DNA of 64,000 nucleotides from Desulfosporosinus metallidurans. Its GTDB lineage: Bacteria; Bacillota; Desulfitobacteriia; Desulfitobacteriales; Desulfitobacteriaceae. Both the position numbers and the translations under genes were made by a program. Each line of letters begins with the position of its first letter. Position 1 is the stretch's first letter. Location: positions 1 through 64,000 of the forward strand of contig NZ_MLBF01000011.1 of the NCBI RefSeq assembly GCF_001936615.1, given 5' to 3'. Positions 17,612-26,800 of this stretch are shown here, in pieces. Under the pieces are notes generated by a model. It saw nothing but the letters and a program-made list of their open reading frames with translations, ran no database searches and was not told the origin of the DNA.

Positions 17612-18847
17612 TCATAGTACACGTTTCGCCAAGTCTACCAAATTCGCGTCTACCATGGTCCCGGCCCCGCGCTGTATCAGGGCTAGAGCTTCCCCTGGAG
17701 TCATTGCCAGACGATAGGGGCGATCTTCGGTCAGTGCTGCGAAAATGTCGGCAATCGACATCAGCCGGGCCCCCTCATCAAGATCCTTCTCCGCCAGGGC
17801 AAAGGGATATCCTTTGCCATCAAGACGTTCATGATGATGGGCAGCCCATTCCGCCATCCGAGTTGGAAACCCGGCCTCTGTCAATAAGCGATGCGTATAG
17901 TACGTATGCGTTCGGATAATTTCAATTTCAGAAGGGTCAAGTGGCCCCGGTTTATCTAAGACCTTTTTGGGTATAGAAAGCTTACCCAAGTCATGGAGTA
18001 AACCTGCCACGTAGATTTCATGCAGTCGATCCTCTTTCCAGCCTAGTCCCCTCGCCAAACGTTGCACGGTTTCAGCCACCGATCGGGAGTGGCGTGCTGT
18101 GAACTGGCTCTTCTGGTCGATTAGATCGGCAAACGTGGCTGCTAAGTCATCCGTAAATCCAAGTTCTAATTCACACGTAGCAGGAAGGTGCCACTGTCCG
18201 CACAAGAGCCCTAAAGCAATCTGGAGTAGATCTGGTTGTTCAATATCCAACCAAAATGCTTCTTTTTGAGCGACCCGTTTGAACGCTTCGGCAACTTCGG
18301 GGTAAAATAATGTCCCGTTTTCCACCGCGATCCATTTTAGAATCTCGTCTCGTTCCTGGCGGCTATGTAGTCTCCGCGGCAAACGAAGATCAACCTTATC
18401 GGCTAAGGACAAAATGCGGGCCATCAACGGGACATCTTCGGAAGGCGCACGTAAAGCACTGTGCTTGGGATTTGGAGTTTCATGGTGATACTTGATCGCT
18501 CGGGCAAGAATTGAACCCGCCGTGAAACGCTCGACTGCTACCGCTCCCTCAATGCAATGTTTTACCATGATACGCGGGTCCCCATGATACGCTCGGAAAC
18601 AGCCGAGCGCCCCAATATCATGCAACAGCCCAGCCACCGTAACATGAATTAAATCTTCCTTACTAAGCCCTAAGAACCGCCCCAGACTCATAGCGATATA
18701 GGCCACACGTTCTCCGTGCCGATGCCCTAGTGAAACCTGTAATCCCTTTTCGATTTCTTCATCAACTAAACCCAAATCAAGTGCACGAGAGAAACTCCAC
18801 ATCCGGCGGATATAGGAGGCATCTTCAAACAATTTCCTCTCCTCCAA
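17612..18847 (-). CDS. HD-GYP domain protein (putative cyclic-di-GMP phosphodiesterase)
   Basis: A 411-residue cytosolic protein with two HD-type halves. The first (about residues 35-150) has HGERVAYIAMSLG, LLHDIGALG and YHHETPN. The second (about 245-405) is a fuller HD-GYP domain with TARHSRSVAE, GLLHDLGKLSIP, HTYYTHRLL, HHERLDGKGYP and the metal-binding IADIFAALTEDRPYR. HD-GYP proteins hydrolyse cyclic dinucleotides, mostly c-di-GMP. There is no sensor domain or membrane segment. It lies downstream of the chemoreceptor gene but is separated from it by a repeat element, so co-transcription is uncertain. Confidence 0.88.
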   Translation of the reverse strand: MEERKLFEDASYIRRMWSFSRALDLGLVDEEIEKGLQVSLGHRHGERVAYIAMSLGRFLGLSKEDLIHVTVAGLLHDIGALGCFRAYHGDPRIMVKHCIEGAVAVERFTAGSILARAIKYHHETPNPKHSALRAPSEDVPLMARILSLADKVDLRLPRRLHSRQERDEILKWIAVENGTLFYPEVAEAFKRVAQKEAFWLDIEQPDLLQIALGLLCGQWHLPATCELELGFTDDLAATFADLIDQKSQFTARHSRSVAETVQRLARGLGWKEDRLHEIYVAGLLHDLGKLSIPKKVLDKPGPLDPSEIEIIRTHTYYTHRLLTEAGFPTRMAEWAAHHHERLDGKGYPFALAEKDLDEGARLMSIADIFAALTEDRPYRLAMTPGEALALIQRGAGTMVDANLVDLAKRVL

Positions 18848-18867
18848 TTAAACTTACTCCTTGTTCT

Positions 18868-18934
18868 AGGGAAGCGAAAGGGACGGTTCTCTTGCTTCCC
18901 CTTGTGGAAGCAAGAGAACCGTCCCTTCGCTTCC
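18868..18934. repeat. GAACCGTCCC palindrome, copy 1 (GAAGC-flanked type)
   Basis: A long inverted repeat. The arm with GGGACGGTTCTCTTGCTTCC is mirrored by GGAAGCAAGAGAACCGTCCC, with outer GGGAAGCGAA/TTCGCTTCCC. Near-identical to copy 3 at 37940-38001. It abuts the composite repeat that starts at about 18935. Confidence 0.9.
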
Positions 18935-19232
18935 CCAGACGGTGCACATGAAATGTGCCGTCCACCCCAATCGGTCCTTGTCCCCGTTCTCCGTCCCCCG
19001 ACCCAGGCCCGGGACGCAGTGTGACACGAGCGCGACGTATTTACGTAAGCAGATTAGCAAACTCCGTGAAAGCGACCGACCCCAGATACGGGGCAGTGCA
19101 CAAGGAGGTGCACTGCCGCCAATTGCGCCAAGGAGGGTGCATTTGGCGGGGACCCCGCTCCCCAAAGCCGGGAGCTTGAACGGCTAGTTTGCTCTGCGTC
19201 GTAACACCGAGCGCTGTGTCACACAAGTCCCT
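18935..19232. repeat. Composite intergenic repeat, copy A
   Basis: About 300 bp sharing extended near-identical blocks with 63714-63945: a GACGGTGCACAT/ATGTGC-CGTC hairpin block at the left, and a right block running from the GCCGCCAA region through GCGTCGTAACACCGAGCGC to ACAAGTCCC. The middle differs between copies (this copy has an extra GC-rich segment of roughly 110 bp, 19000-19110). It is GC-rich compared with its surroundings and has no convincing gene. Its right end contains the stop codon of the chemoreceptor gene. Confidence 0.88.
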
Positions 19233-20475
19233 CCCGCAATCCCATTTGGGCCAGTGACGTTGCCGAGTTAGCTACATCCTCAGATGCAGCTCCGATTTGG
19301 CTAGCAGTCAAAGATAAGGCGTCGATCTGCTGGGCAATTCCCTGAACTTGCTGGATACTCGAATTAATCGCAGCCATGATTTCTCCGAAGCGGGTCACCA
19401 CTTCCCCCGCCTCTGCTGCAGCACTTTGCATGGCCCCTGTTGTTTGGGCAATGGACTGGTTCACAGCAATTGTGTTTTGCTTCGTAATTGCAATCAACTC
19501 GCTTATCTCTTTGACAGACTGTTCGGAATGGGTAGCGAGCTTCTTGACTTCTTCCGCCACAACTCCAAAGCCTCGGCCGCTGTCTCCTGCGCGCGCTGCT
19601 TCAATGGCGGCATTTAACGCTAAAAGATTCGTTTGTGACGCAATTTCCTTAATTACGTCTGTAACAGAGGCAATGCGCGCGGAACTAATGTCAAGTTCAG
19701 TCATCTTCCCTTGCATTTGTTCAGTCATACTAGCCAAACTTAAAATCGTCTCGGCAATTTTTTGAATCTTCTGGGCACCCTCTTGCGCCAAGGCATCCAC
19801 TTGTCGGGAGAATTCGGCAGCTTCAGAAGCATTGTTGGAGATTTGGGCTGTCGCATCATTCATCTCTGCTGCAGAAGCCGCTGTCTCTTCCGAAGTGGCC
19901 GCCAAGGCCTGACTAGCCTCATTGACACTGCGCTGCAAGCTATCAATCTCAACCAAGGCTTTCTCTAATTCAGCCTTCTTGTCGATTTCTGTCATATAGG
20001 ACTGAATGTAACTAGCCATAACAACTTGCTGGTCAAAACTCAAGAGTCTCTGAAAGGCTAAACTGGCACGAATGGCTTGATCCGTTTTTTTACGATAGTG
20101 TTTAAAAATCCGCGGTATGATTTCGTCGCAGAAGAACTGATTAGCACTCAAATAGTAAAAGGGTGGTAAATTAATCCGATTATGGACCTCCCCAATCGTA
20201 ACGCGCCACTGCATGAACTCTTCATCAATCTTATCCGGAAAGAGAGAAAGCAAGTACTTCTTCATGGTAATTTTCAACTTTTCTACCGTTGAAAATTGAT
20301 CAATAATGGCTTTAAGCCCCGGAAGTGTCATCACATGGGCGTAGAAATTTCGAACAATTTCCTCTGCATCCTTCTCAATAACCAAGTGAACCTCTTTAAG
20401 AAGGGCTAACTGTTCAGCATCCATTCTCAATAAGCGAACCGATTCATCTAAGCTAAACTGGTGTAGTTGAATCAA
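19219..20475 (-). CDS. HemAT-like globin-coupled chemotaxis transducer
   Basis: A soluble methyl-accepting protein of 418 residues. Residues about 10-165 are a globin-coupled sensor domain with the probable haem-binding proximal His98 in [10 protein letters not shown], as in HemAT. The rest is a coiled coil with the highly conserved signalling tip [21 protein letters not shown], flanked by methylation-helix-like segments. No membrane segments are visible. It should sense O2 or another gas and signal to CheA. Start is TTG 20475 with GAGAGGATG upstream. The last residues (GLREGLV) and the stop lie in the composite repeat, so the natural C-terminus seems to have been replaced by repeat sequence. 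Function may be intact because the lost part follows the signalling domain. Confidence 0.9.
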   Translation of the reverse strand: MIQLHQFSLDESVRLLRMDAEQLALLKEVHLVIEKDAEEIVRNFYAHVMTLPGLKAIIDQFSTVEKLKITMKKYLLSLFPDKIDEEFMQWRVTIGEVHNRINLPPFYYLSANQFFCDEIIPRIFKHYRKKTDQAIRASLAFQRLLSFDQQVVMASYIQSYMTEIDKKAELEKALVEIDSLQRSVNEASQALAATSEETAASAAEMNDATAQISNNASEAAEFSRQVDALAQEGAQKIQKIAETILSLASMTEQMQGKMTELDISSARIASVTDVIKEIASQTNLLALNAAIEAARAGDSGRGFGVVAEEVKKLATHSEQSVKEISELIAITKQNTIAVNQSIAQTTGAMQSAAAEAGEVVTRFGEIMAAINSSIQQVQGIAQQIDALSLTASQIGAASEDVANSATSLAQMGLREGLV

Positions 20476-20491
20476 CGAAATTCATCCTCTC

Positions 20492-20884
20492 TCAGTTTCC
20501 TATTTCCTTATCTTTGTCCGTAACATAGCTTTTACCCTCAAGTAAAATTCCCAAGGCTGTAAGGACCACGTTTACTGTACAAAAAGAATCGTGCTCATCC
20601 GTTGCACAATCATCACAAATGCTTTGCACCTCACTAAAGGCTTCTTGAAGCTCCATGTTTTTATACCGTTCAGAGATTAAAGGCACGCTCCTGAACATCT
20701 CCAGAATATCCTCTGGGATCTTATCGTTGAATTTTTCACCCGTCTGAGCGGATAAGCTAAGGAATTCCTTCGCCATAAATAATTGGCAAAGTGCCGAACA
20801 TTTGCACCCCTGTGCGCAAGATTTATCCATCTTGGAAAAGGCCTTATAGGCACTAAGCTTACTGAATCCTTGAGTCGTCGCCAT
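20492..20884 (-). CDS. Cys-rich protein of unknown function
   Basis: 130 residues, no membrane segment. It holds a dense Cys group CAQGCKCSALC (about residues 23-33) and later CDDCATDEHDSFC (about 90-102), which could bind a metal or iron-sulfur centre. I do not recognise the family. It lies 16 bp upstream of the chemoreceptor and 39 bp downstream of the siroheme-reductase-like gene on the same strand, so all three are probably one operon. A redox or gas-related role is suggested only by that context. Confidence 0.75.
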   Translation of the reverse strand: MATTQGFSKLSAYKAFSKMDKSCAQGCKCSALCQLFMAKEFLSLSAQTGEKFNDKIPEDILEMFRSVPLISERYKNMELQEAFSEVQSICDDCATDEHDSFCTVNVVLTALGILLEGKSYVTDKDKEIGN

Positions 20885-20923
20885 CTCTCCACTCCTCTGT
20901 CACTGTCAACTAGTAATTCCTAT

Positions 20924-21682
20924 TTACTTAATGCTTGTCGTGCTCAGAACTTCTTCGATCGCCTGCTTAAAGCGTTCCAAGCCAGTTTTCTCTAGGACAT
21001 GATAAAGACGGGCCTTGCTTCCGAGTTCTAGTCCGAATTCCTCGGCCCCTGCCGTATAGGTCTCCAAAATCCGTTTCACAACCGGGATAACCTGGTCTCG
21101 AGAAATACCTTTGCGCACCAAAGTCCCATGTTTAGGGTTCATTCCCGATTCTGTGCCGCCGATCCAAAGCGAATATTTGCCACGCGGCTCAGCCATCAAT
21201 CCAAGATCATGACACTGCACACCCGTACAATTACGTGGACAGCCGGAAATCCCAATTTTAAAATCCCATGGTAAAATCGTAGCGTAAAATTCTTCATCCA
21301 GCATCTTAGCAAGTTCTAAGGTATCGCCACGAGAGTTCGGTGAAAACCCCTTGCCGGGACAGGCTGCGATATTACGAACGCTCTTATGTAAATTGGCTAC
21401 GCGGAGACCAACTGCTTGGAGCTGTTCCAAGGCCGCAGCTACTTTCTCTTTGGGGATAAGGAGCAGCGAGGTCATGCGACGAGTGTTCTTGATAACCCCA
21501 TCCTCTCCTACAATTTCAGCTAGTACACGTACCTGCTTGCCTGTCAAGATCCCGCCGGGTGAATTCACGATAATCGCCACAATTCCATTGGCTTGTTCGG
21601 CAATGGCCCAGTGAATACCACTCTCACATTCCAGGCCCTCACCGGTCCATTGAAAGTTACTGTCTTGTTGAAGTTCAGTCAT
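20924..21682 (-). CDS. Nitrite/sulfite-reductase-like siroheme half-domain protein
   Basis: 252 residues: a ferredoxin-like half domain (about 20-90, with IAIIVNSPGGILTGKQVRVLA-type sequence) followed by a 4Fe-4S/siroheme domain. The second cluster motif ISGCPRNCTGVQCHDLG is present. The first motif reads ACPGKGFSP, where the usual C-x5-C has Ser at the second position, so one normal cluster ligand is missing. The protein is about half the length of a full assimilatory reductase. It may be a small sulfite/nitrite reductase, a siroheme-binding accessory protein, or a member with an altered cluster. ATG 21682 follows AGGAGAGG. Confidence 0.8.
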   Translation of the reverse strand: MTELQQDSNFQWTGEGLECESGIHWAIAEQANGIVAIIVNSPGGILTGKQVRVLAEIVGEDGVIKNTRRMTSLLLIPKEKVAAALEQLQAVGLRVANLHKSVRNIAACPGKGFSPNSRGDTLELAKMLDEEFYATILPWDFKIGISGCPRNCTGVQCHDLGLMAEPRGKYSLWIGGTESGMNPKHGTLVRKGISRDQVIPVVKRILETYTAGAEEFGLELGSKARLYHVLEKTGLERFKQAIEEVLSTTSIK

Positions 21683-21788
21683 GAAACCTCTCCTCTACTT
21701 TAAAGTAATTATTATTTGTTAACTTCTATACTTATTGAGGAAATCCTGCACTAATATAAAATATTATGTCGCAAAAAAACACCAAAAA

Positions 21789-21817
21789 AGAGCCCTGATC
21801 AATATGACCAAGGCTCT
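21789..21817. terminator. Bidirectional-looking terminator
   Basis: AGAGCC pairs with GGCTCT, extended by further partial pairing of CTGATCA with TGACCAA, with A-run on the left and T-run on the right. It lies between the zinc-ribbon gene and the siroheme-type gene. Confidence 0.7.
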
Positions 21818-21893
21818 CTTTAAACTAATTTGTATGTTTTTACGTTTAAGCCCTACAAGCTGTAACCCGCTTTACCAATTACGCAGTAATACT

Positions 21894-22115
21894 TCATCCG
21901 GCGCGGCGGCGGGGTATGGGATGGGATACTATACGGGAGAAGGGCTCGATCTCAAGTACTGTTGTTAAAGGTTCAATTGATCCATCCGACAAAACTTCAT
22001 AAATTTTAACCTCTCCGCCTCCCTTCGTCCACTCGTGGCAACATTCGCCACAGTAATAACGCTCGCGGCCAATTCGGCCGACCTCACGCGAACCACATAT
22101 TGGGCAACTATTCAT
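21894..22115 (-). CDS. Small zinc-ribbon protein
   Basis: 73 residues starting MNSCPICGS, with CPIC at residues 4-7 and CGEC at about 22-25, the arrangement of a zinc ribbon. The remainder is short and basic at the end (RRRAG). No specific family recognised. It lies about 110 bp downstream of the hydratase genes on the same strand. Confidence 0.6.
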   Translation of the reverse strand: MNSCPICGSREVGRIGRERYYCGECCHEWTKGGGEVKIYEVLSDGSIEPLTTVLEIEPFSRIVSHPIPRRRAG

Positions 22116-22221
22116 GCTTCAAGCCAACTCCTATTTAAGGATTTCCAAGATTATCTACATTATAGCGTAAAACCCTTAACAGTTCCTTAAGAAATTGTGA
22201 AGCTTTTGTGTCTATTTCCGC

Positions 22222-22779
22222 CTACACCCTTCTATACTGTGCTTTTCCGGTTTCATAAAGATTGTTTCCTTCATGGTCAATGATCACCATGACTGGAAAA
22301 TCCTCTACGACTAGGCGTCGTACCGCTTCCGGTCCCAATTCCGGATAGGCAATCACTTCCGCCGAAACAATGCGCTTTGCAATTAGGGCACCTGCTCCAC
22401 CAATCGCTCCGAAGTACACCGCACCATGTTTCTTCATCGCTTCAATCACTTCCGAAGAGCGAAGCCCTTTGCCGATCATGCCTGTTAACCCTTTAGCAAT
22501 CAGCTTGGGTGAATAAGCATCCATCCGTCCGCTCGTCGTTGGTCCAGCCGAGCCAATCACTTGCCCTTCCTTGGCAGGCGTTGGTCCTACGAAATAGATC
22601 ACTTGATCTTGCAGCTCAAAAGGAAGGTCAAGACCCTGCTCCATTCCCTCGACCATTTTTTTATGGGCTGCATCGCGTCCAGTGTATATCACACCGCTAA
22701 TCAAGACGTTGTCTCCAGCTTTCAGACCCTTAAGTTTTTCTTGAGTCAGGGGAGTTGCAATTCGGATGGCTTCACTCAT
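22222..22779 (-). CDS. fumB: Class I fumarate hydratase-type beta subunit (fumarase or mesaconase)
   Basis: 185 residues of the beta (C-terminal) domain of two-subunit class I Fe-S hydratases, starting MSEAIRIATPLTQEKLKGLKAG. It carries the family's GPTTSGRMDAYSP and GAIGGAGALIAKRI stretches. Its ATG overlaps the alpha stop (TAATG), so the two are translationally coupled, with GGAGGGAAAG as ribosome site. The 18-residue upstream extension is rejected. Class I enzymes of this type act on fumarate/malate, and some prefer mesaconate/citramalate. Given the methylaspartate operon nearby, mesaconase activity is plausible (inference). Confidence 0.92.
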   Translation of the reverse strand: MSEAIRIATPLTQEKLKGLKAGDNVLISGVIYTGRDAAHKKMVEGMEQGLDLPFELQDQVIYFVGPTPAKEGQVIGSAGPTTSGRMDAYSPKLIAKGLTGMIGKGLRSSEVIEAMKKHGAVYFGAIGGAGALIAKRIVSAEVIAYPELGPEAVRRLVVEDFPVMVIIDHEGNNLYETGKAQYRRV

Positions 22780-23636
22780 TAGCTTTCCCTCCCTTGCAAG
22801 GTGATTTCCTTGTGCCGAGTGGCATGGCAACCAATATTTACTGCAACAGGCATGCCTGCAATATGGGTCGGATACACTTCTAAATTGACAGCCAATGCGG
22901 TTGTCACGCCGCCGAACCCTTGGGGACCAATACCTAAGCGATTAACACGCTCTAATAACTCTTCCTCAATCTTCGCCAGACGCTCTTCTGGATTATGGTT
23001 TCCTACTTCACGCAGTAAGCTCTTTTTGGCTAGAAAAGTGGCCTTTTCCATCGTTCCACCCACGCCGACCCCCACAATAATCGGGGGGCAAGGGTTACCA
23101 CCCGCTCGATCAACCGTATCCACGACAAATTGCATCGCACCCTCTAAGCCCTCAGAAGGCTTGCACATTTTTAAACCCCCCATGTTTTCACTACCAAACC
23201 CTTTGGGTGCCACAACCAAGTGGAGAGAATCCCCCGGAACAATATCATAATGAATCACCGCTGGAGTGTTGTCCCCCGTATTCACTCGCTCAAATGGGTC
23301 CTTCACCACGGATTTGCGCAAATATCCTTTATCATACCCACGACGCACACCTTCGTTGATGGCCTCAGTAAGACCCCCACCAACGACGTGCAAATCCTGA
23401 CCTAGTTCCACAAAAATTACCGCCATCCCAGTATCCTGACACATGGGAACCCTCTCATCGTGCGCAATGTTGGCATTTTCGATAAGACGTTCGAGCACCT
23501 CTTGTCCTAAAGGAGAACGTTCCTCCTTTAAAGCCTTTTGAAAACTCGCCATGATGTCTGGACCGAGATCATAATTTGAATCAATACAAAGCTTTTCAAC
23601 TGCAGAAATAATGTCTTCCGCGAGTAATTCCTTCAT
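22779..23636 (-). CDS. fumA: Class I fumarate hydratase-type alpha subunit (fumarase or mesaconase)
   Basis: 285 residues of the 4Fe-4S-binding alpha subunit. Cys ligands of the cluster are expected in PMCQDTG (about residue 66), NMGGLKMCKPSEG and the C-terminal NIGCHATRH, all present. It catalyses reversible hydration of fumarate to malate, or of mesaconate to citramalate in mesaconase members. First gene of the pair, coupled to the beta subunit. Confidence 0.92.
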   Translation of the reverse strand: MKELLAEDIISAVEKLCIDSNYDLGPDIMASFQKALKEERSPLGQEVLERLIENANIAHDERVPMCQDTGMAVIFVELGQDLHVVGGGLTEAINEGVRRGYDKGYLRKSVVKDPFERVNTGDNTPAVIHYDIVPGDSLHLVVAPKGFGSENMGGLKMCKPSEGLEGAMQFVVDTVDRAGGNPCPPIIVGVGVGGTMEKATFLAKKSLLREVGNHNPEERLAKIEEELLERVNRLGIGPQGFGGVTTALAVNLEVYPTHIAGMPVAVNIGCHATRHKEITLQGRES

Positions 23637-23805
23637 TCCATCTGACCTCCCAGTTATAGATTCTAGTTTCTAGAATATTCATGATAATCTAAATATTTCC
23701 GCCTACGTCTTATATTACTCCAAAGGATCTCCTAAAACAATCCCAAAACAAGATCCTGTTTTCCACTGAGAATTCCTTTTCTCGCTTAACTAAAACGCAA
23801 CGCCT

Positions 23806-26800
23806 CTATGACTCATTCGTTTTTGCATAAGCTATAGGTGAATACGAGCTTGAACCGGCACTGTTTACTGCCTGCACTTTGTAATAATAGGTGGTAGCTG
23901 CGCTAAGGCCGGTATCTATTAAACTAGTGGTTGTGACCGTGGCAATATGGGTATAAGTTCCGGAAGACGAGGCCGCCCCGTACACATAATAGGAGGTTGC
24001 ACCACTTACAGAATCCCAAGTAAGGTTAATTTGGCTGGAACTTACGCTTGTTGCGGTGATATTTGTCGGGGTGGACGGCGCATCAGACCCACCGGTAGTT
24101 CCGTTAAGACTTTCTAAACTACTTTCAGGTACAACGGCTGTTCCTCCAAAAACAGTTACTTTCTTAATACTCCTAATCTTACCTCTAAAAAAGTCTATGG
24201 TTGACTGGTCGACAGGATTGCTAACTAAGATAACAGGTGAATTAGATAACGTAGCTAATGCTGAACCAGCTAAAGCATCAGCGAACTGTTCCCCGGTTGA
24301 GACGTAGCAAGTGTCGAAATCAAGTTCATTCGCAAATTCGTTAATAATACTAATGTTTGTTTCATATCTATTTATCCCGCTAAGCCGTTTAGGAGATGGA
24401 AGTTGCTTAAGAACATTCTCACTTACAACTCCAGTCCCACCGACAACATAGGTACTTTGTACAGTTTTTGTTAAGTATGCCTTTAAGCCATCGGGCAAGC
24501 TGTCTTTAGGGGTCAGGAGGATCGGGATTCCTTTCATTGCAGCAATGGGGGCAATTGACAGAGCATCTGGAAAAGTGTCGCCACTGGCAATGACTGCTTG
24601 AGTAAATTGTCCCATCGATTGAGCAATTTTAATCGATGTTTCGTAACGATCATTTCCCGCAATCCTTGATACTCCTATTCCCATGTTCTTTATGCTTTGT
24701 TCAACTACAGATGAGATAACACCTACTCCACCTATGATCATAACATTTTTCACCTTTAAACGTGAAAGTTGAGTCTTTGTTTGTTCGTTCAAGGTATCTT
24801 TTGACGTTAGTAATAAGGGAGCATTATACTTTTGTGCAAGTGGGGCACTGCATAAAGCATCAGTAAAATTCTCCCCACTTACTATAAGGGCATAGTAAGA
24901 AGTTTTCCATCCTGATTTGGCAACTTCTGCAGACGTTTCATACATGTCTGCCCCCGCTAATCGCTCGGACGGGATTTGTGTTGAAGTATTAGAAGTCGTC
25001 ACCTGGGTGTTTGATGAATAAGGGCCTGAGCCGGCACTGTTTATGGCTTGGACTTTGTAATAATAGGTAGTGTTTAGCGACAGGTTGGAATCTGAATAAT
25101 TTGTGGTGGTTACTGTAGCAATATTGGCATAAGTTCCAGCAGAAGAAGTTGCCCTGTAAACATAATAGGAAGTCGCATTACTGACCGGTTCCCAAGTTAG
25201 GTCAATTTGAGTGGAACTAGCGACCGTAGCCGTCAGATTGGTCGGTGCCGACAAATCACTGCTAACGTCAGCAGTGTTGGCAGAAACCTTCGTGGAATAA
25301 GAGCTTGTACCATAATTATTATAGGCCTGGATTTTGTAATAATAGGTGGTATCGACCGCTGCGGAAGTATCGGAAAAATTATTGGTAGTTACCGCAGCAA
25401 CACTGGTGTAAGTTCCTGTAGAAGAGGTTGCTCTGTATACATAATAGGAGACTGCGTAAGTAACCGGTTCCCAAGTTAAGTCTATTTGGGTGGAACTAGT
25501 GACTTTTGCGGTCAGTCCCGTTGGGATGGCTGGAACATCGTCAGGCTCGGAAGTTGTGGCATAGGCTTTAGAGGAAAGAGCGCTAGAATCAGTACCATTG
25601 ACAGCTTTAACTTTGTAATAATAGGTGGTATCTGCCGAGAGGGAAGCGTCTGAATAATTGGCGGCTACAGAAGTGCCAATATTGGAATATGTTCCGGAAG
25701 AAGAAGTGGCCCGGTAAACATAGTAATAAGTAGTGTTACTTACAGGATCCCAGTTCAAGTAGATTTGACTGGAACGAACGACTGTTGCCGTAAGATTCGT
25801 CGGCGCAGACAAAGTGCTTACATAATCATCAGGATTAACGTACGCTTTCGAGGAATAATCGCTTGACCCGAAACTGTTCACTGCTTTAATTTTGTAATAA
25901 TAGGTGGTTGCCAGGGATACGGCGAGATCTGAATAACTTGAGGTTGTTACTGTGGAAATATTCGTATAAGTTCCCGAAGAAGATGTTGCCCTATACACAT
26001 AATAAGAAGTCGCAAAACTCACAGGGTCCCAAGTAAGGTCTATTTGAGAGGAACTAGCGAGCGTAGCAGTCAGTTTCGCTGGGGCGTCTGGAACATCTTC
26101 AGGCTGGGAAGTGGTCGCATAGGCTACCGATGAATAAGAACTTGAATCAGAACCATTGGTTGCTTTGACTTTATAGTAATATGTGTCCTCTATTGAGATG
26201 GAGGTGTCATTATATTTGGCGCTAGTTGAAGTACCAATCATGGTATAAGTTCCTGAGGAAGAGGTTGATCTGTACACATAATAGTAAAGGGCACTACTGA
26301 CTGCTTTCCAGGTCAGGTTAATTTGAGTGGAATTAACGACCGTGGCAGTAAGAGCTGTCGGAGCTGATAAATCGCCGACCGAGTCAGTCGTATTGGCTGA
26401 GACTTTCGAGGAATAAGAGCTTGAGCCAAAACTGTTGACAGCCTGAACCTTGTAATAGTAAGTAGTACCAACCGACACTGAGGTGTCTGAAAAATTGCTG
26501 GTGGTTACGGTAGTAATATTAGTATACGTTCCGGAAGAAGAGGTCGCTCTGTACACATAATAGTAAACTGCATAGCTAACCGGGTCCCATGTGAGGTCTA
26601 TTTGGGTGGAACTGGCGGCCGTAGCAGTCAGGTCTGCTGGGGTGTCTGGAACGCCGTCAGGCTGGGAAGTGGTTGCATAGGCTTTAGCGGAAAACGAACT
26701 CGAATCAGAACTATTGACGGCTTTAACTTTGTAATAGTAGGTGGTATCGATGGATAGGGAGGCGTCAGAATAATTGGTGGTTGTAACTGTCCCGATATTG

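Noticed and set aside
18866..19226. Several overlapping open frames of 60-99 codons on both strands.
   Set aside because: They lie inside the composite repeat, lack ribosome sites and have compositionally odd products; the repeat explains them.
25207..25479. 90-codon plus-strand frame within the FN3 region.
   Set aside because: Shadow of the repetitive Ser/Thr/Tyr-rich coding strand; no ribosome site.
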